DNA of 64,000 bases from Neckera pumila (lineage: Eukaryota; Streptophyta; Bryopsida; Hypnales; Neckeraceae). Location: positions 14,014,501-14,078,500 of the forward strand of contig OZ018417.1 in NCBI GenBank assembly GCA_963969595.1, in the 5' to 3' direction. Shown piece by piece: positions 1 through 10,477 of this stretch. The notes under the pieces were generated by a model. That model had not been told where the DNA came from and ran no database searches. It saw only the letters and a program-made list of their open reading frames with translations. Within the stretch, counting starts at the first letter, position 1. Each line of letters begins with the position of its first letter. The position numbers and the translations under genes are program-made.

Positions 1-2483
1 TCTGGAGGGAGCGACTTCCTCGAGAGGTTGCATTCCATTATCTCTCAAGACACGCAACACTGGTTCATCTGGCGAATCCGAGCTCACAACACAGGTAAGT
101 GCTAAAGTTTTCACAATTCCACACTCCGCCCCATCACTGGTTTGCACTGGGCAGATTCTCCCCCAGAAAGAGCGGTTTCTTCACATTCTCCAGCACACAA
201 CCCCCATTTCGTCAGGAGAAGACCAAACTAGGAAATAAGCTGAAAGATCTAATACAAGTTTAAATCTAATCATCTTTGATAATCTGTAGGAGTAACAAGG
301 GCCGCAATTGTAAGAAATCTTGACTTACGGATGTCTTGCGGAATCGGTTGGTCTCGCTGGGGCAGGCAGGTTGAGTCGAACTTGTCGCAGATGGGAGAGA
401 GTGGCCATGGGATTCATCCTCTTCAAAACGCCGACAACACCCGAATTCTTGAGACCCTCATTTGTGTTCCAATTTCCCAAGGTGAACGCACTCTGCATCT
501 GCTTTGTTACAATCGCCTCGGTGACGTATTTCTTCAGAGGGCCCAACTCCATGTCCTTCACCAGGAAAGGCTGGATTCTCCTCTTGATATCGCGCTGCAA
601 GTGCGCCATAGCCTTCCGAAACTGGTGGCTCAGCAGTTGTCCTGCAAGATCAACCCTCTTATTCTTGAAATTGTCTTTGTCCTCTTCTGGCCGTCTGCCC
701 AAGAAGGTGGAGCACAGCTGATTCACCATATAACCCAGCAGGTATCCCTTCCTCGTAAATCCCCCTTCCGCGTGTGCGAAGAGCTGGCCGAGGACAGTTT
801 TCCCAGCCTCCACTGAAGGCGCATGGCTGGAATACCGTAGCTTCGTGCCTAGGAACCTGATTGCAAGAAGCTGATCCCTCACAGACCTCGGAGTTATGAT
901 ACTTGTGGGTCCTGAAATCCTAGACTGAAACTCCGTCAACGTCAGGTCGGCATGCCCAATAGAGGGAAGGAGTAGTTCGTAGAGCTCATAATCGGTGGTA
1001 TCGTAGCATATGCTTTCGATAAATTCTTTGTCGGACGACTTTCCGAGGGCTCTGTACAATATGACTAGAGGGACTGGCTCCGTGATTCCTGGTATGCCCA
1101 CAGAGAATGTGATTCTCCCATCATTCACCAGCTTCACAAAAGTCTTTCCCCGAATCGCTTGGTTTGAACTGAAACCTCTCCATGTCGGAGCGTATGTCGC
1201 TATCCAAGTATGTGTCCTCTTCAGGTAGTTGACATAAATGTCTTGGTGCGCCTTTTCTTCTTGAGCGATCAATACCTGGAATCAATTCGAAGGCAGAAGC
1301 ACAACTTTACCTGGTTTTAAATTTCAAATTATGGCGCCAGACCTTCAACCCCATGGCCGATAGACCACTGCTAATATGTCTACACAGGCGCGTCTGAGGA
1401 TGCATCTTGCATGCCAGAAAATAAGAGTCAGCAGAGTCTAATCTCACCTTTTCAGAACCCTTGATAATGAAGTACCCCCCTACATCAAACGAGCACTGTC
1501 CTTTTGCCACTAATTCTTTCTCCGTGAGTCCATGAAGATGACAGAAACTTGAATTCACCATAACAGGAATTGTCCCGATGCACATTGTTTCTGTTTTGGT
1601 ATCAATCTTATCCTCCTCTTTGAAGGTCTTTACATGTCCCCTGTCGTACACCTGCAATAGCGGCACACGCGCAAGTTGTGAAACTTGATCAGATTTGCTT
1701 ATTCGAAAGCCTTGCGTGTCTTCAAATGACAAAAAAGATAGGCTCGACGGGAAATAGTTAGGTTAAGCCATTGTCTGATTGTGCGTGATTGCAGAGAAAA
1801 TTCCAATCGACAAGCAAAACAAAAATCCTCCGAAGGCAAAAGGACATTGATTATTGTGCTCACACCAAAGTTTGCCACCGCCATCGAGACAAACTCCATT
1901 CCAATTGATGAACAGAGTGTACCTCGAGTGTCATAGTTACGTAGAGATATGACGAATACGACATGCTTCGAAGTCGAGCTTCATGAGGTAGCAGGTCCAC
2001 CATTTCCTTCTTCCCTTCGAGGGTAATGGTGGTATACGGCTTCCCCACAGAAACCTCCCCATACAATATTCGAGCCTTCTTCTGTACTCCGATCCTATTA
2101 GGCAGTGTACCACGGTCCGGATAAAGATCAAGAGATTCAGCCTCATCAAACATGGTTATCAAACCATACTCCAAAAATTCATTGAATGAGCGCAGGTGAT
2201 GCTCCACCAAACTTCTCCCCTTGAAAAATATTTTAGCCACTGCGCTGCGTGCTACTTCCTCTTCCGCCTTGGAGAGTCGAACTTCAGAATTGTGAGGATT
2301 CCTTGCCGGAATCCGTGCAGTAAAAGAATGGAACGTTCTCTCAGGAGGTTTCCGACGGTGACTTTGGTCTTCATGAGAAAGTAGAGTACTTCCCTCTCGC
2401 ACGACTTCAAGGGGATTGTTGAAGTCTTCTGGATAAAATGGCGTCGCGCAAGCTGGTGCCGGAACGCCCCGCGAGTACATCAT
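1..2483 (-). CDS. NRPD2: Second-largest subunit of RNA polymerase IV/V (NRPD2/NRPE2-like), 5' part
   Basis: Catalytic-class second subunit shared by plant Pol IV and Pol V, the nuclear enzymes of siRNA-directed DNA methylation. Exons read on the minus strand: 1923-2483 (start ATG at 2483, in-frame TAA upstream), 1448-1651, 329-1275, and 1-178 running off the left edge; about 630 residues are in view. All junctions are GT-AG and keep phase (donor at 329 leaves two bases of a Pro codon that the exon at 178 completes). Seen: GGYFIIKGSEK then VLIAQEE, DKDNFKNKRVDLAGQLL, TLSHLRQVR, and SFWGRICPVQTSDG, all typical of the family. The segment RALGKSSDKEFIES and the spacing P-x-x-S-F-W-G resemble what I recall of Arabidopsis NRPD2 better than Pol I, II or III subunits. 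The DFDGD active-site loop lies outside the window. The N-terminal 60 residues are unusual and less certain. Confidence 0.82.
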
Positions 2484-2806
2484 GGCTGATTTGATCTCGT
2501 CACCTTATGGAAAATACGAGACTACGCCGAACCACGCCTTCCTTGCAACTGCTTCGACATTTAGCCGGTGACGAAGTCAGTCTTCATAGGTTTGCGACAA
2601 AATTTAGTTGAACGTGAACAGTATGAGGTCATATTCTGGAGAAGGAATCTTGAGCAACCTCCGATAATATGTGCATTTGAGCTTTTCGGTTCTTCAGAAA
2701 TCGTACCTTTCCACAATGATGATATACGTATCACTTGAAAGTTGCTGTAAAAAGGACAATCATACTACAGTTTCTGCCACTACCTCTGTTGCGCAATTCA
2801 AATTAA
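2484..2806. other. NRPD2 upstream region
   Basis: Stretch of 323 bases between the NRPD2 start codon and the tandem array. Presumed promoter and 5' UTR by position. No clear TATA box or other motif was recognised. Confidence 0.3.
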
Positions 2807-3862
2807 GAGCACCATTGCGAAACTCGCAGTACACACTGGTCTAATAATTATCGAACTATGTCCACAATTGCAGGCACGCCGCGTTTCATCATCTGTTGTC
2901 TTGAAATTCAATCCTTACTAACCAAAGCAAGAAAGAGAAATTGGAGTGCATATCACATACCAGAAATTGACGCGCTGCAACTATTCTTTGCTGTCTTTCT
3001 CGCTGCAGAAATCATGTACGTGTAGAAATCATAAATTCAAAAAATCATAGCTTCTCACAAAGGTGTTAGACGAGATGCTGAGAAACAGACAATCGTGCTA
3101 AAATCGATCTCTGCACCTAGTGCTATTGTGTCGTGTGAAATTAGAGCACCATTGCGAAACTCGCAGTACACACTAGCTGGACTAATAGTTATCAAACTAC
3201 GTCCAGAAATGCAGGCACGCCGCGTTTCATCATCTGTTGCCTTGAAACTTAATCCTTACTAACCAAAGCAAGACAGAGAAATTGGAGTGCATATCACATT
3301 CCAGAAATTGGCTCAACTTGCACCTGACGCGCTGCAACTATTCTTTGCTTCTTTCTCGCTGCAGAAATTATGTACATGTAGAAAACATAAATTCAGAAAA
3401 TCATTGTTTCTCACAAAAATGTTACAAGAGATGCTGAGAAACAGACAATCGTGCTAAAATCTCCGCACCTAGAGCTATTGTGTCGCGTGATATTCGAGCA
3501 CCGTTGCGAAACTCGCAGTACACACTGGACTAATAATAATCGAACTAATTCCACATTTGCAGGCATGCCGCGTTTCATCACTTGTTGCCTTGAAACTTAA
3601 TCCTTACTAACCAAAGCAAGACAGAGAAATTGGAGTGCACATCACATACCAGAAATTGGCTCAACTTACACCTGACGCGCTGCAACTATTCTTTGCTGTC
3701 TTTCTCGCTGCAGAAATTATGTACGTGTAGAAATCATAAATTCAAAAAATCATACCTTCTCACAAAGGTGTTAGACGAGATGCTGAGAAACAGACAATCG
3801 TGCTAAAATCGATCTCTGCACCTAGTGCTATTGTGTCGTGTGAAATTAGAGCACCATTGCTA
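2807..3862. repeat. Tandem array, three units of about 337-353 bp plus a partial fourth
   Basis: Units start at the motif GAGCACCATTGC at about 2807, 3144, 3496 and 3849. Each unit contains GGCACGCCGCGTTTCATCA-like, AACCAAAGCAAG and CGCTGCAACTATTCTTTGC blocks in the same order. The first unit lacks a 16-bp block (GGCTCAACTTGCACCT-like) present in units two and three, which explains its shorter length. Copies are estimated at over 90% identical by eye. No reading frame runs through it. Confidence 0.93.
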
Positions 3863-4350
3863 AACCTGTCATCAAACAAGTCCGCCTCTGAGTGCGTGCG
3901 CAAAGATGCCAGAAAACTAAAAGCTTACAAAGCTTATTAAATGTTGTTCACCTTCCTCTTTGGATTGCTTGTTGCTTTCTGAGGTGAAATTAAATGCAGA
4001 TTCTGGTCCTCCTCGAGTGGTTCGGTATTTCTTGGCGGCTTCCATTAATGCAATAAATTTCTTCTCCAATATCATACCTTATCTCCGTGACTTGGCTGCT
4101 GCTGGGAAGAGGGAACGGTGGGAAGGCTTGGCTGCTGTCATCTTCATGTAAACTGCAGCCCTTGGAATTAAGCTTTAGAAGCTTATAACCCATTTCCAAC
4201 CACTTGAGGAATTATGCGCATCTGGAGCGCGGATTTCGAGACTGCAGAAATTTTCTCGTGTGCAGATATAGAGTTTGGAAGGATTCCAAAATTTTCTGTA
4301 ATTCTTTTTCTCAAAACATAATTATCCTAAATTACCCTAAAAAAATTCTG
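3863..4350. other. Intergenic, dispersed-repeat fragment
   Basis: No gene seen. A stretch at about 4185-4285 (CCATTTCCAACCACTTGAGG onward) recurs diverged at about 53065-53150, so this is old dispersed repeat. Confidence 0.5.
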
Positions 4351-4789
4351 TAATTACCTTGAATTTTTTAGCTGAAGATTTTGTCTAACCTATATTGGCC
4401 ATATAGACCTTCCTATTTCCAACCAAGGGTTGCAAATAAAATTGACCAAGGATTGGTTGCAATATTGAGAGACTTGTAGCCAATCATAATGCAATGCACC
4501 GGAACTGCGTTGGGACTTGCACCATAATTGATTACTATTGGCATCTCCCTGTATGCGGAAATAGGACAACCTATAACACCATAATGGGGGGAGGGGAGGT
4601 AGAAATGGGTAGGCTACCCTAGACAAATATTATACATATGGGTGAATGCGGGATATGTCTCCATGCATTTAATTTTTTGCATACCTTATCTCCTTTCTAT
4701 TCAGCTTTGATATCTTTGTCAAATAAGACTTCCTACCTAAATAGAATTTCAAAATAGTTCAGTGAAACCAAGTAGCACCTTAGAAAATG
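4351..4789. repeat. Dispersed repeat R1, copy 1
   Basis: 439 bp beginning TAATTACCTTGAATTTTTTA and ending near GTGAAACCAAGTAGCACC. A direct-orientation copy lies at 7713-8086. This copy holds about 70 bp that the other lacks. The termini are not TG/CA and no polymerase or integrase ORF lies between, so it is not a convincing LTR pair. Confidence 0.8.
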
Positions 4790-6084
4790 TTTACCAAAGA
4801 ATAAAAACCATTTTAACTTGTCCAAATGAATCCTTTTAGATAAAATCTAGAACTATCTCCATTACAAATTTTTTAGAAAAGGAATCATTTAGACAAATAT
4901 TTTTATATATTTTTTTCCAAATTCGAAGTGTAAGGGTTGCTTTAGACTACAGTGGAGAAGTGCACCAGTCGGTCAAGAGATTTTGGCCAAGACATGGTTA
5001 TTGGAGGCAATCGGTGTGATATTGGACAAGATGGAAAGACAACAAGATAATGCCTCAAGAAGTCTTGATCGATTGTAGTGTAAACACCAACTGGAGAAGT
5101 CTTGCAGCCAACTTTGCAAATTGAAGTCCACCGCTAAACTTCACTAGCAAAAGAATTTTGGCCACCCAAAATATGACCCATAATCCCTAATGGGCCCCAT
5201 AGACTACATATTTTGTACATTTTGGGGTTGTAGCAAACTTTAAAATGTTGTAACTTTTGCATCCGGTGTCCAAATTCAATAAAACTTGTTTGAAAAAATG
5301 TGTCTACCTGTCTAGTTTGTGTGGTAAATTTTTCTTTTTAGTCCAATACATATAGAAGTACATGTAAATGTGAGGATTGTGAATTCTCTCATTAAAACTT
5401 GAAAATGAAAAGAAAAGCGGGAAGCATTCAAACTAGTCATGATTGCAATTTCAGTTATAGGGCTTGGAGGGAAGTGGTGATGAACTGATGACAACGGATG
5501 GCTTGAATCATGGCTCCATGAACCAATGAAATCATTTGAAGAAATGGCTACATGGCTTAGGGATGCAGCTAAGAGCGACATGTGGCAGCCAGTGGATTTG
5601 GATTTGGATTTGTTTTTTAAAATGAAAATGGATGAATGTTTTCATTCTCAACTAATTTTATTATTATATGTTTAAAAGAGAACATGCACTATTCTGTATA
5701 CCTCAGTGAAAAATATAAACTGCTGTATGTAACTAATAATATATCTCATATTTATATAAATGGAAAAAATCACAAATAACAAATACTGAAATCAAAAATA
5801 GGAAAAAAAAATAGTAAGAGTGAAATAAGAAAGAGAAATTTTCTAATGAATTATGACACAATATAAAATATTAATAATAAATAATAATAATAATAGTAAT
5901 AGTAATAGTAATAATAATAATAATAATAATAATAGTAGAAAACATTTAGAATAGAAATATTGCATGGATATAATAAAACTCAAGAAATAAAAATAAGTTA
6001 ATAAAATTTTGAAAAAATAATAAAGAATGCAAAATAACCAAAATAGTTTATTAATATAAGAATGATATGCTTATATCAATTGTA
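4790..6084. other. AT-rich intergenic with (TAA)n microsatellite
   Basis: No gene recognised. A trinucleotide tract of AAT/AGT repeats occupies about 5868-5940. The short open frame at 5312-5581 on the minus strand has no recognisable features. Confidence 0.5.
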
Positions 6085-6330
6085 TCTCCTTCACGAGGGT
6101 TTCTATTATGTGAGCATAGGAGTGTGAGCCCATGAGCCTAGAATACTATACACCTATGTTGTAGGTGTATATACCATAGAAAATATTTATGATTATAGGA
6201 TATATATATGTTAAAAATACTCATATTATAGGTGTTTATGATACATACACCTTCTAGGTACCTATATTGTAGGCTCAATGCTCACAAGCTCGCATTCTTG
6301 GGCTCACATACTAGCACCGTTGTCTCCTTC
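6085..6330. mobile_element. hAT-like MITE, copy 1
   Basis: Element at about 6093-6322 flanked by identical 8-bp direct repeats TCTCCTTC (6085-6092 and 6323-6330), a likely target-site duplication. The ends are imperfect inverted repeats: left CTATTATGTGAGCATAGGA, right (reverse complement) CTAGTATGTGAGCCCAAGA. A second copy is at about 15198-15448. An 8-bp duplication suits hAT transposons. No coding capacity. Confidence 0.8.
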
Positions 6331-7712
6331 GCCCAACAAGCTACTTTGCCTAGATGTCTTTTTACATACAATCAAATAAATTGATCATATCCTTATTCAA
6401 TCTTAATTGTCATATCAAAGAGACTCTAAAAGACTTCTAGCCTCATAATTTTGTTTTATTTTCAATTTTTCTTTCAATTTTCTTTCTATATAATTTTTAT
6501 TTATTAAAATAAATCCATTTTTGTTACTACTTTGTGCATCATGCTAGTTTAAAAGGAACATGCATCCAAGGAATTTGTATATTTTATATTAAATTGTAAG
6601 TCATATTTTCCTTTATACTTTTACTAAGATCATTATCTAGTAATTACATGTTTAGGCTTTTTAGTATCATTTATTTGCTATATATCTCTATACAATGAAT
6701 GTATATTATCTTCATATAGATACTTTTGTAATATTTGTAGTAAATTGGTTGTTTTATAAAAAAATTAAATGAATGTGTATTAATATTATAATGACCTTTT
6801 TTGTTATTGAGGACTAGTTGCATTTTTCACTTTGTGTCCATTTAAAAAGGCTTTCATATTGGAGAAAAAAAAAAGATATTAGTGGACATCTAAATTCAAT
6901 ACAAAAAATAAAAATGTATTGAAGTAGGCTTGAGCTCTTACTTCAAGGCTATCTCAACACATTTTTTATATTTTATATTTATTTGAATTTGATATGAAAA
7001 ATAAAAGTATATTGAGGTAGGCTTCACCTCTACATCAAGTCATCACACTTTTTACTTTTTATTTAGATTTAAATTCAATATAAAAGAATAAAAGTATTGG
7101 AATAGGTTTGAACTCTATCTAAAACCTACCTCAACACATTTTTACTTTTTACTTTAAAATGACAGAAAAAGAAAAATTGGTGTCTACATATGTGAAATCA
7201 ATTGGTCAAAATTGTCAGTCATAATACAAAATTGATTTGTTTTATTGATGCTTTTAAGTATGGAGTTCTTTGATAACATCAAAAGTATTTTTGCAAGCAT
7301 CAAAGTTAATGAGCAACAAACTTAAAAGTGTCAATCCATCAAAACTTCAAAGATTCTTTTTAAATCCTAAATATTCTTATTAAGCCCTTAGGATTTTTTT
7401 CAAAAAACTAAAGATTCCAATAGATCTAAACCTAACGGCGTTAGTGCATCTTTCATCTAAAATTCAATAGCTACAGTGCATCTCTCTCCTTAGACAAACT
7501 TTGGTTCTCGAAAAATTTGGACCAATTAGCAAGATCTCTTTGTGGGCCTTCTTCATGGATCTCATTTGCCTTTGCTTGGTGTTCCTTGTAAGCCTGGAGT
7601 TTTTTTTGTAGGCATTGTAAATATAGTGTTCCTTTTGTACGTAACTTGTGTATTCTTTTTTGTTGTGTGTAAAGTTGGAGCAATTGTTTTTGGGTGTAAA
7701 ATTTTTTTGTCT
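6331..7712. repeat. AT-rich intergenic with a three-copy tandem repeat
   Basis: Around 6888-7160 a unit of roughly 95-105 bp recurs three times. Each has an ATAAAAGTATTG-like block, then GTAGGCTT-like sequence, then CAACACATTTTT or a close variant. The rest holds nothing I recognise. Confidence 0.55.
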
Positions 7713-8086
7713 TAATTACCTTGAATTTTTTAGCTGAAGATTTTTGTTTGACCTATACTAGTCATATAGGCCTTCCTATTTCAATAAGCCACAATAGTGC
7801 ATTGGAACTTGCGCTATAATTGATTATTATTCGTTTCCCCATGTGCGAAAATAGAGCAACCTATACCACCATAAAGAAGGGGGCGGTTCAAAAATGGGTC
7901 AACTATCTTAGACAAATATTATACATTTGGATAAATGCATGATATGGGTATCAAAAAGGAATGTCTCCATGCATTTAATTTTCAACATCCTTTCCATTTG
8001 GCTTTGATATTTTTGTCAAATAAGACCTCCTACCTATATAGCATTTCAAACTAGTTCGGTGAAACCAAGGGGCACCTTAGTAAATG
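7713..8086. repeat. Dispersed repeat R1, copy 2
   Basis: 374 bp, same orientation as 4351-4789 and clearly homologous to it from TAATTACCTTGAATTTTTTA to the GTGAAACCAAGGGGCACC end. It is shorter because of an internal deletion of about 70 bp. It sits just upstream of the degenerate ORF at 8188. Confidence 0.8.
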
Positions 8087-8187
8087 AGTTAGCTTTGAAC
8101 TTGGAGTGAAGAGGAAGAGTATCCCTTCTATCAAGAGGCACCGCTATCTCCGTTTTGCGAGAGATCAGACGCTAGGGTGTATAGAAG

Positions 8188-9085
8188 ATGAACACCACGG
8201 AGATGAGGAGTTTAGTTTCACTGAACTCAAATTCTAAACTGAGGAAATTTGGAGCCGTGGTGAGCGGCATTGATGACCTTGAGTCTCCTGCCTCGCTTAT
8301 TGCGGAGGTTCAGGATGAGAGTCAAAACCTACTTGCAATAGTACAACGGCTTTAGTCCACTGTAACTCAACTTACACTACAAGGGAGCAGTGTCAATTCG
8401 GACATTTTTTTGGTCAATTACTTGTCAATTTTTTGTCAATTCGGACATTATTTTGTCAATTTTCTGTCAATTCGGACATTTTTTTGACAGAACTCTGTCA
8501 ATTCAGACATTTTAGTCAATTAGGACGTGTCAATTCGGACACTGTTTTCTTGTAGTATTAGGACGGACATTATGGCATTAAAGAAAGAGACCGCCAAGTT
8601 GAAGAATAGGGTGGTGGATTTGGAAGGTGACCGTCTTGCGGTGTCTTTGATTGTCGATGACGGCTATGCGGTGTGCAGTAGGGCCTTTGCAGATTTTGTA
8701 GTGAATAGTTTCTACCAGTGTGTAGGGGTGGATACCTTAGACCCCAGGGAGTGTCATATGTGGCTAGAAGGAGGTGGTGCCGTGGCTTTCACGAAGGCAG
8801 GAGGATACCTATAGGTTTTTGGGGCTCATTTGCAAATTGATGAAACTCTATTGTCCATGATGAAGAGGTTACATTTGCTCTCTGTGACCTTTAGCAGGCA
8901 CAATTGCTACACTTTCAAACCTATTTAAGTTGCATTGGCGTTAAAATGCCTGCCAAACTTCACGAAAAAGCACCCTATTCTCTGTTTCTTTAAATCATGT
9001 TTTGAACTACCACCGGAGCGAGTTATGGAATTACAGAGGACAAAGAAACTACCTGCAAAATTCTTCACCGAATACACAGTTTAAA
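8188..9085 (+). pseudogene. Degenerate coiled-coil ORF split by a CACTA-type MITE
   Basis: An ATG at 8188 opens a frame of about 55 codons (KLRKFGAVVSGIDDLESP..., then SQNLLAIVQRL) to a TAG at 8353-8355. Past it and past the MITE at 8375-8557 the same frame continues with MALKKETAKLKNRVVDLEGD, then a globular-looking part (AVCSRAFADFVVNSFYQCVG) to a TAG at 8812-8814. It goes on with more stops to about 9085 (ELPPERVMELQRTKKLP). MITE plus one 3-bp target copy is 186 bp, an exact multiple of three, so the reading frame lines up on both sides. Family not recognised; it may have belonged to a transposon. Confidence 0.6.
8375..8557. mobile_element. CACTA-type MITE inside the degenerate ORF
   Basis: 183 bp starting CACTACAAGGGAGCAGTGTC and ending in the near-complement (reverse complement TACTACAAGAAAACAGTGTC). 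It is flanked by TTA on both sides (8372-8374, 8558-8560), the 3-bp target duplication expected of CACTA elements. The interior is built from about five copies of GTCAATTCGGACA or close variants. Confidence 0.85.
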
Positions 9086-9729
9086 TGGGAAGGTTAGTCC
9101 TGAATTTTTTGAATCTCATATTTTGAAACTTTTATTAGCACTATGTCTCATTAACAACGTCAAATGCATGTCACCATTCGGAAGATTTAAGACACTACAG
9201 ATTCAAGATTGAAAGAAATCAAAGCATTCTCTCATTGAATTTTTGCTTGTGGATGGATGTTAACTTACTTACTGCAATGTCGAGCTTTGGATTTAGAGCG
9301 AGTTTTTTAGAGCTGGTTGAGGATTTGGAGTTTTTTTGTGTGGAAATCTTGGTCAGGAACGTACTCTGGATATTTTTATTGATATTCTTGTTGTAGGTGT
9401 TGTTAGCGTTCAAGAGTTTGCGAGGTGGATATATAGAAGACGATGACATTTGGTGTTTCTTGAAAATATATGGTTGTTTTGAATCTTTAGGAGTCTATCT
9501 GATTTGCATTGTCAGATTCATGTCACAACAATGTGAAGACAATTTAGATTTGAGAGTGACAAAAATTGATGCATATACTCTTGGAATGTCTGCATGAAGA
9601 AGACAAAATGATGTTAGTGCAGTGTCGAGCTTTTGATTGAGACTGAACATGAAGATCAAAGGTTAGTTGTCTATAAGATGGATGTTCATTTGACTCAAAA
9701 TGTACAACCAGTTTAGCATTCTTTGAACT
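9086..9729. other. Intergenic, no gene recognised
   Basis: Short frames only. A CAGTGTCGAGCTTTTGATT-like phrase occurs twice (about 9273 and 9620), hinting at an old internal duplication. Confidence 0.3.
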
Positions 9730-9986
9730 CATTAGAGGACATTTGAGGCCTCTAGAAGACCGTTTCAGGCCTGTTCCCAATGCTATCCCGATTCTGTGAA
9801 CAGTCGGTAGGGGCTGTCAGATTTTTTTTTCCCAAATATCATTTTGAGCAAATTTTTTTTTTTTTTTTTTCAAAAATGACGTGACACGGTGTCAACCACA
9901 TCAGCCAACTACTTCCCTTGCGTTCCCACAGTTTGGGAACACAAAGGAACTCGCAGTCTTCTAGAGGCCTCAAATCTCCCATAGTG
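9730..9986. mobile_element. Palindrome-core MITE family, member A
   Basis: Inverted ends: left CATTAGAGGACATTTGAGGC then CTCTAGAAGACCG; right end is the near complement (CGCAGTCTTCTAGAGGCC...). The centre carries TGACGTGACACGGTGTCA, a diverged form of the palindrome in members B (24659-24983) and C (29396-29664). Non-coding. Confidence 0.75.
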
Positions 9987-10477
9987 GACTAGTCTCTTTG
10001 TGTGCCAGGTATTTCGCTTCCTCTGGATCAGGTACGGTGTCAGCCTTCTATATCTTCTTCACTTCTGTAAAGACATTTGAGAGCAAAGTAACAATCGTGA
10101 TAATTTCCTGTAATGAGACAATTTTAGCAGGGTTGGGTTGTGATAGTTGTCAACAGTACGTTGGATATGGCTTGTAGTGGGACATGCTCAAATAGCACTT
10201 CACAGGTGTTCAAGAATTGATTGTAAACCTTACTTGAGATTGGAACCTGAATTTTGAGTGCAGCAATGCAATTTCCAACAGGCAATCTAGTTCTTTTCCA
10301 AGAGTTTATAGTGGTACCAACTTGTTCATTCTAGGTCTTTAGTCAGATTCAATAGACGAAAGTTCCGATTCTCGGTACAAGCAAAATTTGGAGCATGCTC
10401 AGTGGATTTTTGTTAGCCCTCGCATGAATTTTTGGTGAAGGTAGTACAAGAAATGTCAAGACACTAGTACTTGGGCA
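9987..10477. other. Intergenic, no gene recognised
   Basis: No convincing coding, RNA or repeat structure was seen. Confidence 0.3.

Noticed and set aside
320..816. Plus-strand open frames (133 and 161 aa) opposite NRPD2
   Set aside because: They are antisense shadows of the exon at 329-1275, which has strong family signatures on the minus strand.
1651..1922. Frameshift in NRPD2 between its first two exons
   Set aside because: An earlier choice of acceptor broke the frame, but the acceptor TTGCAG at 1652-1657 pairs with donor GAG|GTAC at 1923 in phase 0 and gives TLE-VYDRG, so no shift is needed.
4351..8086. R1 copies as the two LTRs of a retrotransposon
   Set aside because: Termini are not TG/CA, the copies differ by a 70-bp indel, there is no target duplication, and no reverse transcriptase, integrase or gag frame lies between them.
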